This document shows positions 26,047 through 34,291 of a stretch of DNA of 64,000 nt, piece after piece. The notes beneath the pieces are model-generated. The model was not told where the DNA came from. It did no database searches and saw nothing but the letters and a program-made list of their open reading frames with translations. The first letter of the stretch is position 1, and every line of letters begins with the position of its first letter. This DNA comes from Kineosporia mesophila (GTDB lineage: Bacteria > Actinomycetota > Actinomycetes > Actinomycetales > Kineosporiaceae). Location of the stretch: positions 1-64,000 of the forward strand of contig NZ_JAJOMA010000032.1 of assembly GCF_021129235.1 (NCBI RefSeq), written 5' to 3'. Position numbers and translations under genes: made by a program.

Positions 26047-26579
26047 GACAACCTCCTCACCGGTGTCGGCTCGTCCTTGTCCTGCCGGCCCGGGGACTCC
26101 ACCTGCTCGCGCAGAGTCTTCAGGCCGCGATGGGCCTGGCTGCGCACGCCGGCCAGGCTGATACCGAGGATCTCCGCGATCTGCGCATCGGACTGATCCA
26201 GGAGGTACCGCAGCACCAGCACCACCCGCTGGCCCCTGGGCAGGCGCAGAAGCGCGGCCCGCAGGGCCAGGCGCTCGACCGTGTCCTCGTCGTGATGCTC
26301 ATACGAGACGACGTCCATCTCGAATCCCAGGACCTCACGGCTGCTGCGACGGCGCCACAGACTCACCCGGCCGTTGGCGATGCTGCGGCGCACGTAGGCC
26401 AGGGCCTCGTCGACGCGGATACTGGGCCAGCGGGCATAGGCCGAGGTCAGGGCGCTCTGCATCAGGTCTTCGGCATCGGACCGGTTCGCGGTCAGGGCCC
26501 GGGCGAACGCGAGAAGCCCAGGCCCATGAGCGGCCACGAAGGCTTCGAACTCCGCATCGCTCGTCCCCACCACTGCCAC
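26043..26579 (-). CDS. SigE-family RNA polymerase sigma factor
   Basis: 178 residues from GTG 26579. Region 2 is FVAAHGPGLLAFARALTANRSDAEDLMQSALTSAYARW and region 4 is LRLPRGQRVVLVLRYLLDQSDAQIAEILGISLAGVRSQAHRGL, the pattern of the actinobacterial SigE family (ECF group close to SCO-type SigE). First gene of a two-gene operon with the kelch membrane protein, which probably controls it. Confidence 0.92.
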   Translation of the reverse strand: MAVVGTSDAEFEAFVAAHGPGLLAFARALTANRSDAEDLMQSALTSAYARWPSIRVDEALAYVRRSIANGRVSLWRRRSSREVLGFEMDVVSYEHHDEDTVERLALRAALLRLPRGQRVVLVLRYLLDQSDAQIAEILGISLAGVRSQAHRGLKTLREQVESPGRQDKDEPTPVRRLS

Positions 26580-26642
26580 CTCCCCGTCGGCTCACCCCTC
26601 AGTGGTCCATACGTCCGGCCCGGCCTGGATGTTGCAGGAGCC

Positions 26643-26666
26643 GCACAACCAATTCACAGGTTGTGC
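26643..26666. promoter_or_regulatory. Inverted repeat between the aldo/keto reductase and the sigma gene
   Basis: GCACAACC and GGTTGTGC arms (8 bp, perfect) are separated by 8 bp. It lies 64 bp upstream of the sigma start and 81 bp past the reductase stop on the same strand. It could be an operator of the sigma promoter or a weak terminator; there is no T tract. Confidence 0.4.
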
Positions 26667-26746
26667 TTGGTCATGAAGAAATGACACCAGGCAACCGGCG
26701 GCGAGGCCGATGTTCCCGACCTTGGAGTAGCCGTCGGCCAGGCCGG

Positions 26747-27793
26747 TCAGACGACAGGCACGGGAAGAGCCTGGAGCAGGGAGCGGTTGCCGTCGAACCC
26801 GTGCTTCAGGGCGGCGGCGACGTCTTCGTGCGGGGTTCCGAGCCGGACGGCACTGACCTCGTCCAGGCGCTGGTAGTGCTCGTCGCCGAGTTCGAGGTCG
26901 AGGGCCTTCAGGTACTCCTCCAGCTGGAACAGGGTGCGGGGGCCGACGATCGGGACCAGGGCGGTGGAGGCCACGTCGGCCCGGCGGCGCAGCCACGCCA
27001 GCGAGACCTGGACCGCACTGGTGCCCACCTCGTCCGCAATGTCCAGGACGGCGTCGACGATCGCCGTGCGCTGGGCGGTGCCCTCCAGGGCGTCGCCGCG
27101 GGCGCTCAGCCGGCCCGGCTCACCCTGCCGGTACTTGCCGGTGAGCAGGCCCCCCGCCAGCGGGGAGTACAGGACCACGCCCAGACCGTGAGCTTCCGCC
27201 ATCGGCAGCATCTCTCGTTCGGCGGAGCGCTCGGCCAGGCTGTACTCGGACTGGATACCGACCAGCGGGGCCAGGCCCTGGAGGTCCGCGCGGAGCGTGG
27301 CGCCGGCGACCCGCCAGGCGGGGAAGTTGGAGAGCCCGCCGTGCAGGACCTTGCCCGCCCGGATCAGGTCGTCGAAGCCGCCCAGGATCTCCTCGACCGG
27401 GGTGGTGCCGTCGGGGAAATGCGGCATGAAAACGTCCACGTAGTCAGTCTTCAGCCGGCGCAGGCTCTCTTCCAGCGACCGGATCATCACCTTCCGGCCG
27501 TTTCCGGTCGTGCCCGGGCGGGGTTCGGCCTGCCTCGTGCCGCTGTACTTGGTGATCACCACCAGGTCGTCCCGCCGGTCGCCGAGCAGCCCGCCGAGCA
27601 CGGTCTCGGCCTCGCCGTCGCGATAGATGTTGGACGTGTCGATCGTGGTGCCGCCGGCCGCCACGAAGGCCTCGAAGATCTCCCGGGATGCATCGAGACC
27701 GGCACTGCCGTCGGATGTTCCGAAGTTCGCCGTACCCAGCGCGTACTCCGACACGCGCAGTCCGGTCAGGCGGCCGAAGGTCTGGTAGCGCAT
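26747..27793 (-). CDS. Aldo/keto reductase
   Basis: 348 residues from ATG 27793 with AGGAG 8 nt before. TIM-barrel AKR with the catalytic set visible: Asp and Tyr in DTSNIYRDGEAE, Lys in ITKYSG, His in PHFPDG. C-terminal NADPH-binding part ALVPIVGPRTLFQLEEYL. It belongs to the YdhF/Tas-like group acting on varied aldehydes and ketones. Divergent from a TetR regulator 73 bp away. Confidence 0.92.
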   Translation of the reverse strand: MRYQTFGRLTGLRVSEYALGTANFGTSDGSAGLDASREIFEAFVAAGGTTIDTSNIYRDGEAETVLGGLLGDRRDDLVVITKYSGTRQAEPRPGTTGNGRKVMIRSLEESLRRLKTDYVDVFMPHFPDGTTPVEEILGGFDDLIRAGKVLHGGLSNFPAWRVAGATLRADLQGLAPLVGIQSEYSLAERSAEREMLPMAEAHGLGVVLYSPLAGGLLTGKYRQGEPGRLSARGDALEGTAQRTAIVDAVLDIADEVGTSAVQVSLAWLRRRADVASTALVPIVGPRTLFQLEEYLKALDLELGDEHYQRLDEVSAVRLGTPHEDVAAALKHGFDGNRSLLQALPVPVV

Positions 27794-27866
27794 GACAGCT
27801 CCTGGAGGTCGATGGTCTGGGGTAAGCTCCCGACAGTAGCAAATAAAACGAGGAGTCACTCTTTTT

Positions 27867-28403
27867 ATGCCCAAGGTCAGCCAGGAACACCTTGACGCCC
27901 GACGTCAGCAGATTGTGGACGCGGCTCGCGCCCGGTTCGCGAGTCACGGGTTCGCCCGCACCTCGATGGCCGACATCGTGGACGGGTCAGGACTCTCGAA
28001 CGGCGCCATCTACCGGTACTTCAAGAGCAAGGACGAGATCGTCATCGCCGTCTGCGAGCAGGGCACCGAAGCCCTGCCGACGGCCCTGACCGCCGAGTCC
28101 GTGGCCGCCTTCCTCGAGCACGTGCGGGCCCGGGCCCGGGATACCGATCACGCCCGGCTGGTGGTCCAGATCTACGCCGAGGCGACGGTGTCACCGGCGC
28201 TGGCGGTCGTGGTGCAGGGACAGCTCGCCGCCCTGCGGGCGACGATCGCCGAGATGGTGCCGCCGCGCCGGAGTCAGCAGGCCGACGAGATCGCCGAGGC
28301 CTTCGTCGCGCTCTGTTCCAGTTACAGCCAGCAGCTCGCGATGCGCGGTGACGTCGACTCCGCGCCGTACGCCGCGGCGCTGATGGCGATCATCGAGGGT
28401 TAG
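27867..28403 (+). CDS. TetR-family regulator
   Basis: 178 residues. HTH at ~10-55 (RRQQIVDAARARFASHGFARTSMADIVDGSGLSNGAIYRYFKSKDEI), variable ligand domain after. Divergent from the aldo/keto reductase, the likely target. A palindrome GAGTCACTC at 27853-27861 sits directly before the start and could be its operator. It ends 4 bp from the convergent SDR. Confidence 0.9.
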   Translation: MPKVSQEHLDARRQQIVDAARARFASHGFARTSMADIVDGSGLSNGAIYRYFKSKDEIVIAVCEQGTEALPTALTAESVAAFLEHVRARARDTDHARLVVQIYAEATVSPALAVVVQGQLAALRATIAEMVPPRRSQQADEIAEAFVALCSSYSQQLAMRGDVDSAPYAAALMAIIEG

Positions 28404-28407
28404 GGCC

Positions 28408-29154
28408 CTACTTCCCGCCGGCCAGGTCGATGAAGGTGCCGGTGACGAACGAGGAGGCCGGGGACAACAGCCAGACGACGGCCTCGGCCACCTCTTCCGG
28501 TTCACCGCCGCGGCCCATCGGCAGGAGATGCTGCAGGCGGTCGACGCGGCCGGGGTCACCGCCGTCGGCGTGCATGGTCGTGCGGATGAAGCCCGGCCGC
28601 ACGCCGTTGACGCGGATGCCCTCCGCCGCCACCTCCAGCGAGAGCCCGGTGGTGAGGGAGTCCATCGCTCCCTTCGACGCGGCGTAGTCCACGTACTCCC
28701 CCGGTGATCCCAGACGGGAGGCCGCGGAGGACACGTTGACGATCGCCCCTCCGGAACCGCCGTGGAGGGTGGACATCCGCAGCACGGCCTCTTTCGAACA
28801 CAGGAAGGCGCTGCTGATGTTCGTGGTGAAGAGGCGGGTGAGCCGCTCCTCGTCCACCTGGTCGACCCGGCCCTGAGGGGCCACCACCCCGGCGTTGTTC
28901 ACCAGCGCCGTCACCCGGCCGACGGTGCCGTCGACCGTCCGGAACAGCCTCTCGACCTCTGCCTGCCGACTCACGTCGGCGGCCACGGCGAACGCCTCGC
29001 CACCCTTGGCCATGATGTCCTGCACCACTTTTCCGGCCGATTCCGCGTCCGTGCGGTAGTTCACGCACACCGCATAGTCCCGGGCGGCCGCGAGCCGGCT
29101 CACGGCCGCACCGATACCGCGGCCGCCGCCGGTGACCACCAGGATGTTCTTCAT
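28408..29154 (-). CDS. SDR-family oxidoreductase (FabG-like)
   Basis: 248 residues. NAD(P)-binding TGGGRGIG at residues 8-15, NNAG, catalytic Ser in NVSSAAS and Tyr/Lys in YVDYAASKGA, C-terminal PEEVAEAVVWLLSPASSFVTGTFIDLAGG. Probably an NADPH ketoreductase of unknown substrate. AT-rich sequence upstream (29165-29210) likely holds its promoter. Confidence 0.92.
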   Translation of the reverse strand: MKNILVVTGGGRGIGAAVSRLAAARDYAVCVNYRTDAESAGKVVQDIMAKGGEAFAVAADVSRQAEVERLFRTVDGTVGRVTALVNNAGVVAPQGRVDQVDEERLTRLFTTNISSAFLCSKEAVLRMSTLHGGSGGAIVNVSSAASRLGSPGEYVDYAASKGAMDSLTTGLSLEVAAEGIRVNGVRPGFIRTTMHADGGDPGRVDRLQHLLPMGRGGEPEEVAEAVVWLLSPASSFVTGTFIDLAGGK

Positions 29155-29267
29155 CCGCCCACCCTAGAGCGCGTTTCCGGGTATCATTACGGACAATTGA
29201 CACTTTTTACCCACGAAGGACCCCCGGCCGAGCTGGGTGCGGCCGGGGGCGCTTCGAGTGGACGAGG

Positions 29268-29483
29268 TTAGAGTCCGGTCAGGTGGTCGAGCTCGCCGGA
29301 CTTCGCGCCGGCGAGCCAGGTCGCGTAGGCGGCCTGGCCGAGCTGCAGTGTGGGCCCCTGCCCGCGCTGCTTGGTGTCGCGCACTTCGACGTGCCCGAGA
29401 CGACGCATTTCGACGCAGGCGTTCGAGTTGGTACTCCTTCGTGCCTTCACCCATTCAGAGGGGTTGTTGACGTTTTCCGTCAC
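29268..29483 (-). CDS. DUF397 small protein
   Basis: 71 residues with the DUF397 signature W-x-K-A-R-R-S-x2-S-x-ACVEMR, VEVRDTKQRGQGPTLQLG and an A-W end. Its start overlaps the XRE stop by 4 bp. DUF397 proteins almost always follow an XRE/DUF5753 regulator in actinomycetes and several pairs act in development and antibiotic control (the BldB/WhiJ type of module). It probably acts as the antagonist partner of the regulator. Confidence 0.92.
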   Translation of the reverse strand: MTENVNNPSEWVKARRSTNSNACVEMRRLGHVEVRDTKQRGQGPTLQLGQAAYATWLAGAKSGELDHLTGL

Positions 29484-30325
29484 AGCGGAAACTCCTTGAT
29501 CGGGACAGCTTTACGGCGTATCTGAGCGAACAGACGGGCGTACTGTTCGACGTGCTCCTGCTTCTCCACATACCTCTCATCCACTTGGGTTTCGGTGTAG
29601 ACCACGTGCGGATACCTGTTGTCGCCGGACTGCAGCAGGGTGAATGCGCCGCTCATCCACCGGTGCGGTCCGGCCTCGAAGGGCCACACCCGGACTTCGA
29701 TATCCTTCTGGTTCGACAGTTCCACCAGATGGGAAATTTGGTCGGCCATCACCCGCTCGCTGCGCACCCGGGCCCGTAGCGCGGCCTCGTGAATCACGAA
29801 CTTCATGGATGGACGCGGGTTTCGGGTGAAGAGCCGCTGCTGACGTTCCATCTTGAACCCGAGGATCTGACGCCGTCGCTCGGCGCGGACCTCGGTCGCG
29901 AGGTTGACCAGGTATTCGGCGTAGGAGCTGGTCTGCAGTGCGGCCGGGACGAGCTCGGGGGCGTAGTCGAAGATGGCACCCGCCCGGGCCTCGATGTCGG
30001 CCAGCGCCGAAACCGGTTCGGCAATGGCGTCTCGATAGGGAACCGTCCAGCCGGCGCCGTCACCGTCGTCACAGAGGCCGACCAGCCTTTCCGCCTCTTC
30101 CGCCGACGCCTCGTAAATTCGTGCCAGCTCGCGGACCACAGCAGGGCGCAGACTGGTGCGGCCGTTCTCCATCTTCGACAGGGTCACGACGTGGCACCGC
30201 AGCAACTTCGCCACGGTCTCCTGCGTGTATCCAGCCCCTTCGCGCAGCGCCTGCAGCCTGACACCTAGCTGTTGCTGCGGTATCGATCGCCGCCGACTAG
30301 GTGTTTTCCCCTGTGCCAACTTCAC
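29480..30325 (-). CDS. XRE-family regulator with DUF5753 domain (WhiJ-like)
   Basis: 281 residues. N-terminal HTH (LGVRLQALREGAGYTQETVAKLLRCHVVTLSKMENGR), then DUF5753 (~100-275; IFDYAPELVPAALQTSSYAEYL, RQQRLFTRNPRPSMKFVIHEAALR, GDNRYPHVVYTETQVDERYVE). Coupled to DUF397 downstream. It diverges from a small operon of a 19-residue peptide and a 118-residue cysteine-containing protein, the usual third member of this kind of locus. Confidence 0.93.
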   Translation of the reverse strand: MKLAQGKTPSRRRSIPQQQLGVRLQALREGAGYTQETVAKLLRCHVVTLSKMENGRTSLRPAVVRELARIYEASAEEAERLVGLCDDGDGAGWTVPYRDAIAEPVSALADIEARAGAIFDYAPELVPAALQTSSYAEYLVNLATEVRAERRRQILGFKMERQQRLFTRNPRPSMKFVIHEAALRARVRSERVMADQISHLVELSNQKDIEVRVWPFEAGPHRWMSGAFTLLQSGDNRYPHVVYTETQVDERYVEKQEHVEQYARLFAQIRRKAVPIKEFPL

Positions 30326-30379
30326 CCCGGTGTCCCCTTACTGACCGCTCCGCAACCGCTTTCAGAGTGACGCACTTAG

Positions 30380-30394
30380 CTAGCAAAACGCTAG
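30380..30394. promoter_or_regulatory. Inverted repeat in the XRE divergent promoter
   Basis: CTAGC-AAAAC-GCTAG, perfect 5-bp arms, lies 55 bp upstream of the XRE start and 70 bp upstream of the opposite peptide gene. CTAGGT-like sequences recur at about 30296, 30391 and, inverted, 30630. A candidate site for the XRE regulator. Confidence 0.45.
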
Positions 30395-30464
30395 GTTGTT
30401 TTGAGGCCAAGTCGGTCGCCACTCTTGTAGCGAGCACCATACGGCCTGTGAGGGAGCAACGGGG

Positions 30465-30524
30465 ATGACTACAGCCAGCAGTGGAAGTGCAGATGGGAAC
30501 CCGACGACGTTCCCCGAATCGTGA
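30465..30524 (+). CDS. 19-residue peptide coupled to the next gene
   Basis: ATG 30465 to TGA 30524 encodes MTTASSGSADGNPTTFPES. GAGGGAG lies 8 nt before the start, a better ribosome site than that of the following gene, whose ATG shares bases with this stop (TGATG). Its role may be to deliver ribosomes to the next gene, or it may be a leader or signal peptide. Confidence 0.45.
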   Translation: MTTASSGSADGNPTTFPES

Positions 30525-30880
30525 TGCCCGTGGCCAGACCTGAGTTCTCCGGCGCCACCTTTCCGCGGGATCAGATGCGGTCCGAACTCGCCGACCTCCA
30601 GCAGAATCTTCGGCACCAGGTGGAAACACCTAGTCTACCGGGCGAGGACAACGACCAGGTGGTCGCGCTCCGGCGAACCCGTCACGTGGTCAACGCTTTT
30701 GAGCAACTGCTCGATGAGCACCCGATCGGCCCGGACGGCCGTTGCCGGCGCTGCCGGTGGTGGCAGGCGTGCCCGGCCGCCGCGGCCGTGCGCGTCTGCG
30801 TGACCGGATGGCTGTCCACGGGTGGTCTCGCCGAACGCCGCGAAGGCGATCCGGGAGCCGTGTCGACCCGACGGCTCTGA
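30524..30880 (+). CDS. XRE-locus accessory protein with Cys cluster
   Basis: 118 residues from ATG 30524 (GTG 30521 also possible). The middle (LRRTRHVVNAFEQLLDEHPIGPDGRCRRCRWWQACPAAAAVR) contains the pattern HP..DGRC..C..W..CP that I recognise from small proteins encoded beside XRE/DUF397 pairs in actinomycetes; the cysteines may bind metal. Translation is coupled to the 19-residue peptide. No biochemical function is known to me. Confidence 0.65.
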   Translation: MPVARPEFSGATFPRDQMRSELADLQQNLRHQVETPSLPGEDNDQVVALRRTRHVVNAFEQLLDEHPIGPDGRCRRCRWWQACPAAAAVRVCVTGWLSTGGLAERREGDPGAVSTRRL

Positions 30881-31138
30881 ATCACACACCGTCATGGAGG
30901 ACCGCACGGTCCACCGCCCTCAGATGCTGCCAGCCGGCCATTGCATCGCGGGTACGAAGGGTGCCGTACAAGAAGGGCGCGCGGCACCGGGGAGAGCAGG
31001 GACGGATTCGGTGGGGAAGGACTCGTGTCCGCCCCTGCCCTCCCCCACCATCACCGATCCCCATCCGCCCCCGGCACGGAACCGATGCCGGACGCCCAGC
31101 GGAGATATGGGGCCCCGAAGGGGCAGCGGGGCGCAGCG
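30881..31138. other. Non-coding stretch before the terminator
   Basis: About 260 bases between the accessory protein and the hairpin at 31139. It holds open but gene-unlike frames (low-complexity Arg/Gly/Pro) and several short GGGGCCCC-type repeats. I see no supported gene. Confidence 0.4.
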
Positions 31139-31167
31139 GGGGCGGGCCCGCACGGCGGGCCCGCCCC
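31139..31167. terminator. Strong hairpin terminator
   Basis: A perfect 13-bp stem (GGGGCGGGCCCGC and its complement) with a 3-nt ACG loop, followed by TCGTTTC. It lies between the plus-strand XRE accessory operon and the end of the minus-strand ATPase gene and could stop transcription from both sides. Confidence 0.8.
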
Positions 31168-31207
31168 TCGTTTCATCAAGTAACTGCGAAAGCCAGTGGT
31201 ACCGAAA

Positions 31208-32536
31208 TCAGGACCCGAGTAGGGCCAGGGGAACGACTGCGATCCCGTCAGGGCGCCGGTATGCCGCCGGTCCAGTTGTCAGTACGACGGCATCGACGAG
31301 CTGTTCACCAAGCTGCTCCCGTAGCCAGTGCAGGTGCTTGACGTCCTCGTAATTCACCTCGCCGGCGAGTTTGACCTCGAACGCGACGATGGCCCGATCG
31401 GAGTCCCGTTCGACAATCAGGTCCACCTCACGACGTCCCGAGTCCAGACGCAGGTGCGAGACCGATGCCGGCAGAGACGTGGCGAAGACCTTCACGCTCA
31501 ATGTGGCCAACGACTCGAAAAGTTGCCCCAGATACGTCCCGTCCAAGGGGGTGAAGGTCTCTCCGGCCCCCCGCAACAAGCTTGCGCGAGTAGCCCCCAC
31601 GAGCCGAGCCGCGAGCGCGGGATCAGCCAGATGGTGCTTCGGGGACCGCGTTAGACGTTTGAGATGATTGTGGCTGGGGATCCATGCGGGCACATCATCC
31701 AGGATGCGCAGGCGGGTCAGCGTGTCCACGTAGGGGCCCGTTGTTGAGCGGGCCGGTTTGACCGCCGATCCCGCGCTCGCGGCGTCACGGACCTTGTCCC
31801 AGCTGGTGGTGGTCGACACCGACGCCGCGTACGCACGCAACCACGCCATCAGCGTGGCCGGGCGGCGCACATCGTGCCCGTCCTCCCTCATGTCACGCTC
31901 AACGATCCGGTCCAGATAGCCGTCAAGCTGGATCTGCAGCGGCCTGCCCTGCAAATGCTGCAGGCCCGGCAGACCGGAGGCCAGGATCAGGTCGGTGTAG
32001 TCGGCCAGGCCAAGGGCGCTGACGCCGGCGACGGGTGCCGTGAAGGACCCCTCGAAGAGCGACGCCAGGCTGACCATTGCCGTACTGACCCCGCGCTCGG
32101 GCAGCGTGAGCGGCCGCACTCTCACTGTCGTGATTCGACCTGCCCCCGAGTGTGACCCGGGCGGCGGCGCCGAACCGGTGAGCAGGAACCGGCCGGGCGC
32201 CGAGTCCTCGTCCACGGCCTCCCTTACTGCATCGAAAACCGGCAGCACTCGTTGATATTCGTCCAGTAGAACCGGAGGCGCAGCGTTCAGGGCCTGCTGT
32301 GGGTCGGCGGACACCACAGCAGCCTGAGGAGGACGACTCAGACGCCACACCGTTTGAGCCCGCTGCAAGGCTGTGGCCGTCTTCCCGACCGCCTTCGGCC
32401 CGTCGAGCAGAATCGCGGGCAATGCCGGCAGGAGATCGTCCAGCACGTCATCGACCACTCGCCGTACGTATCCCGTACGAAAATCATGCCCCCCTGTTCG
32501 GCCGTCCAGCCCAGCAGAGCCGTGATCGTCGTCCAT
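31208..32536 (-). CDS. AAA_14/DUF4143 ATPase with C-terminal nuclease-like domain
   Basis: 442 residues from ATG 32536 (GGGGGGG just upstream; GTG 32560 is an alternative). Walker A is LDGPKAVGKTATA near residue 45, then a Walker-B-like VLLDEYQRV and the sensor LTGSA. The DUF4143 half ends in LRLDSGRREVDLIVERD...IVAFEVKLA, a D-x~10-ExK arrangement as in PD-(D/E)XK folds. Such single-gene ATPases are common but poorly understood and some have been proposed as defence or mobile-element functions. Three direct repeats precede the gene. Cytoplasmic. Confidence 0.85.
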   Translation of the reverse strand: MDDDHGSAGLDGRTGGHDFRTGYVRRVVDDVLDDLLPALPAILLDGPKAVGKTATALQRAQTVWRLSRPPQAAVVSADPQQALNAAPPVLLDEYQRVLPVFDAVREAVDEDSAPGRFLLTGSAPPPGSHSGAGRITTVRVRPLTLPERGVSTAMVSLASLFEGSFTAPVAGVSALGLADYTDLILASGLPGLQHLQGRPLQIQLDGYLDRIVERDMREDGHDVRRPATLMAWLRAYAASVSTTTSWDKVRDAASAGSAVKPARSTTGPYVDTLTRLRILDDVPAWIPSHNHLKRLTRSPKHHLADPALAARLVGATRASLLRGAGETFTPLDGTYLGQLFESLATLSVKVFATSLPASVSHLRLDSGRREVDLIVERDSDRAIVAFEVKLAGEVNYEDVKHLHWLREQLGEQLVDAVVLTTGPAAYRRPDGIAVVPLALLGS

Positions 32537-32557
32537 CGCCCCCCCAGACATCAGCAA

Positions 32558-32618
32558 CACTACAATTACGCCAGCTCCTACACTACAATATTCGACGGAT
32601 CTGAGCTACAATTTCGCC
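32558..32618. repeat. Three direct repeats at exact 23-bp spacing upstream of the DUF4143 ATPase
   Basis: CTACAAT starts at 32560, 32583 and 32606, 23 bp apart each time. The fuller consensus is CACTACAATTTCGCCA with copies 1 and 3 closest. The block is AT-rich in a GC-rich region and lies 22-82 bp upstream of the ATPase start, so it probably contains its promoter and a multi-site operator. The minus-strand reading contains ATTGTAG. Confidence 0.7.
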
Positions 32619-32719
32619 AACCGCCGGGCTGGAAGTCCGCAGTCAGCCCGACCTCAGGGCGGAAAACACCTGCTTGGTATGCTCCGTTTTGGGTAGTCGA
32701 GGAATCACCGGGGGCTGCA

Positions 32720-34291
32720 GTGGGCAGGTCGGCAGAGGCAACTGACGCGCCGCTCGGTCCGGCACCGACGTCAGCGCACCGGCGCATGCTGCGCAGTAGT
32801 TCGACGCGGTACCTGTCGGCCGGGGCCTACCTCGATCCCGATTTCCGTAACGCCGTTCTGCACGAGCTCCTGGGCCGTAGAGACCGCGCCGTCGCGCCGT
32901 CGTTCAGCGCCGATGCCGCACCGGTGGTCCGGCACGCACTGAACGCACGACGACACCAGATCGTCCGTGACCTCGTCCTCACCGCGATCCTGCTGGTCTT
33001 CCTGGTCGTCGAGGGCAAGCTGCTGCTGGCCGTCGCGGCGCTGCTGTGCGCGGTGCTGCTGGCCTACCGGTCCCTGCGGGCGCTCCTGCGTCTGCATGTC
33101 GCCGGGGCGCTCGCCCTTCTGGTGCCGGCCGTGATCACGCTGGTCGTGGCCGCACTGCTGTTCGAGTCCAGCTCCCAGGGCCTGTTCTCGTTCGGGGGTT
33201 CGGACCCCTACGCCACCCCACCGACGTTCACGACGTTCGTGGCTCGGGTGATCGGGGTCATGGTGGTCGTACTGGGCGCGGCCTGGACCGCTGTCGCCGT
33301 CGAGCGGCTCGTCAACCACCAGACGATCGTCGACCACCTGCTGCCGCCGACGTTCTCCCCCGCCGGGAGCCCCACCGGGCCGAAGCGGTACCAGGCCCGG
33401 CTGCGCTACATCGACCAGGCGCAGACCGGCAACGTCACCTATTACCCGCACGACGCGTCCGAGAAGCCGTTCATCGGGTCCGGCACTCCTCTGCATACCT
33501 GGACGCGGGCGGTCCCGCTGGTCACGACGGAGGATGCCGGGGCGCCGTCGCTCACGACGCAGAGCATCCAGGACACACTCTCGATCGCCCTGGTCCGGAT
33601 GGACGGCGTCGGCGAGGTGTCGGTGCAGGAGCGTCTGGTGACCCAGACGTCCCAACGGTCCGGTGACCCACGGACCGACCCGGCGACCGGCCTCCCCCGG
33701 CCCCGGATGTCGCCGGCGGAGATGGAACTGCTGGAGAGCACGGACGCGACCGGCACCCACCGCTACCTCTGTGTCCGCGCGGCCCCGGGCCAGGGCGACT
33801 ACGAGATCTGGGTCTTCGTGCGCTGCCAGGTCCAGGGCCAGACGCTGCACCTGGACCTGATCGGGTGCAGCACCCCGCCGATCCGGGCCCGGTACCGCGA
33901 GATCGACCAGTACACCGCCCCCGACCTCGACGTCGTACGGCGCACCGCCCTCGCCACGCTTCCCGGTCTGCTGGGGCTGCTGCTCCGCGCGCCGCTGAGG
34001 CTGCTGCTCACCGCCACCCGGCAGGACCAGGGTGCCGGGAACCTGCGCACCCGACTGCGGCGAATGGCGGACGAGTCGTCCACCGATCGCGGTGCCCGCA
34101 CCGGGGTGCGTGAACTGGGAACCGATCTGGAGTCGCAGGACTTCCAGGCCGGCCTGGCGATCCAGCGGCACGTCCGGATGATCGAGCAGCAGATCCTCGA
34201 GACCATCACCGTCTCGATGGAGCAGGCCGGATTCAGCACCGGCGAGTTCAGGCGAAGGACACAGATCATTCTCGACGGACCCGCCCAATGA
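32720..34291 (+). CDS. Membrane protein of unknown function, partner of the glycan-binding protein
   Basis: 523 residues from GTG 32720, with GGGGG 5 nt before. Residues ~75-155 hold three or four membrane helices (LVLTAILLVFLVVEGKLLLAVAALLCAVLLAY, ALALLVPAVITLVVAALLF), with another at ~180-200. The rest is soluble, mixed alpha/beta, with no known domain. It overlaps the next gene by 4 bp, so both are made together. Possible role at the cell envelope; unproven. Confidence 0.75.
   Translation: MGRSAEATDAPLGPAPTSAHRRMLRSSSTRYLSAGAYLDPDFRNAVLHELLGRRDRAVAPSFSADAAPVVRHALNARRHQIVRDLVLTAILLVFLVVEGKLLLAVAALLCAVLLAYRSLRALLRLHVAGALALLVPAVITLVVAALLFESSSQGLFSFGGSDPYATPPTFTTFVARVIGVMVVVLGAAWTAVAVERLVNHQTIVDHLLPPTFSPAGSPTGPKRYQARLRYIDQAQTGNVTYYPHDASEKPFIGSGTPLHTWTRAVPLVTTEDAGAPSLTTQSIQDTLSIALVRMDGVGEVSVQERLVTQTSQRSGDPRTDPATGLPRPRMSPAEMELLESTDATGTHRYLCVRAAPGQGDYEIWVFVRCQVQGQTLHLDLIGCSTPPIRARYREIDQYTAPDLDVVRRTALATLPGLLGLLLRAPLRLLLTATRQDQGAGNLRTRLRRMADESSTDRGARTGVRELGTDLESQDFQAGLAIQRHVRMIEQQILETITVSMEQAGFSTGEFRRRTQIILDGPAQ

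Noticed and set aside
30890-31130. Possible small gene after the XRE accessory protein
   Set aside because: Frames are low-complexity Arg/Gly/Pro on both strands, with no ribosome site.
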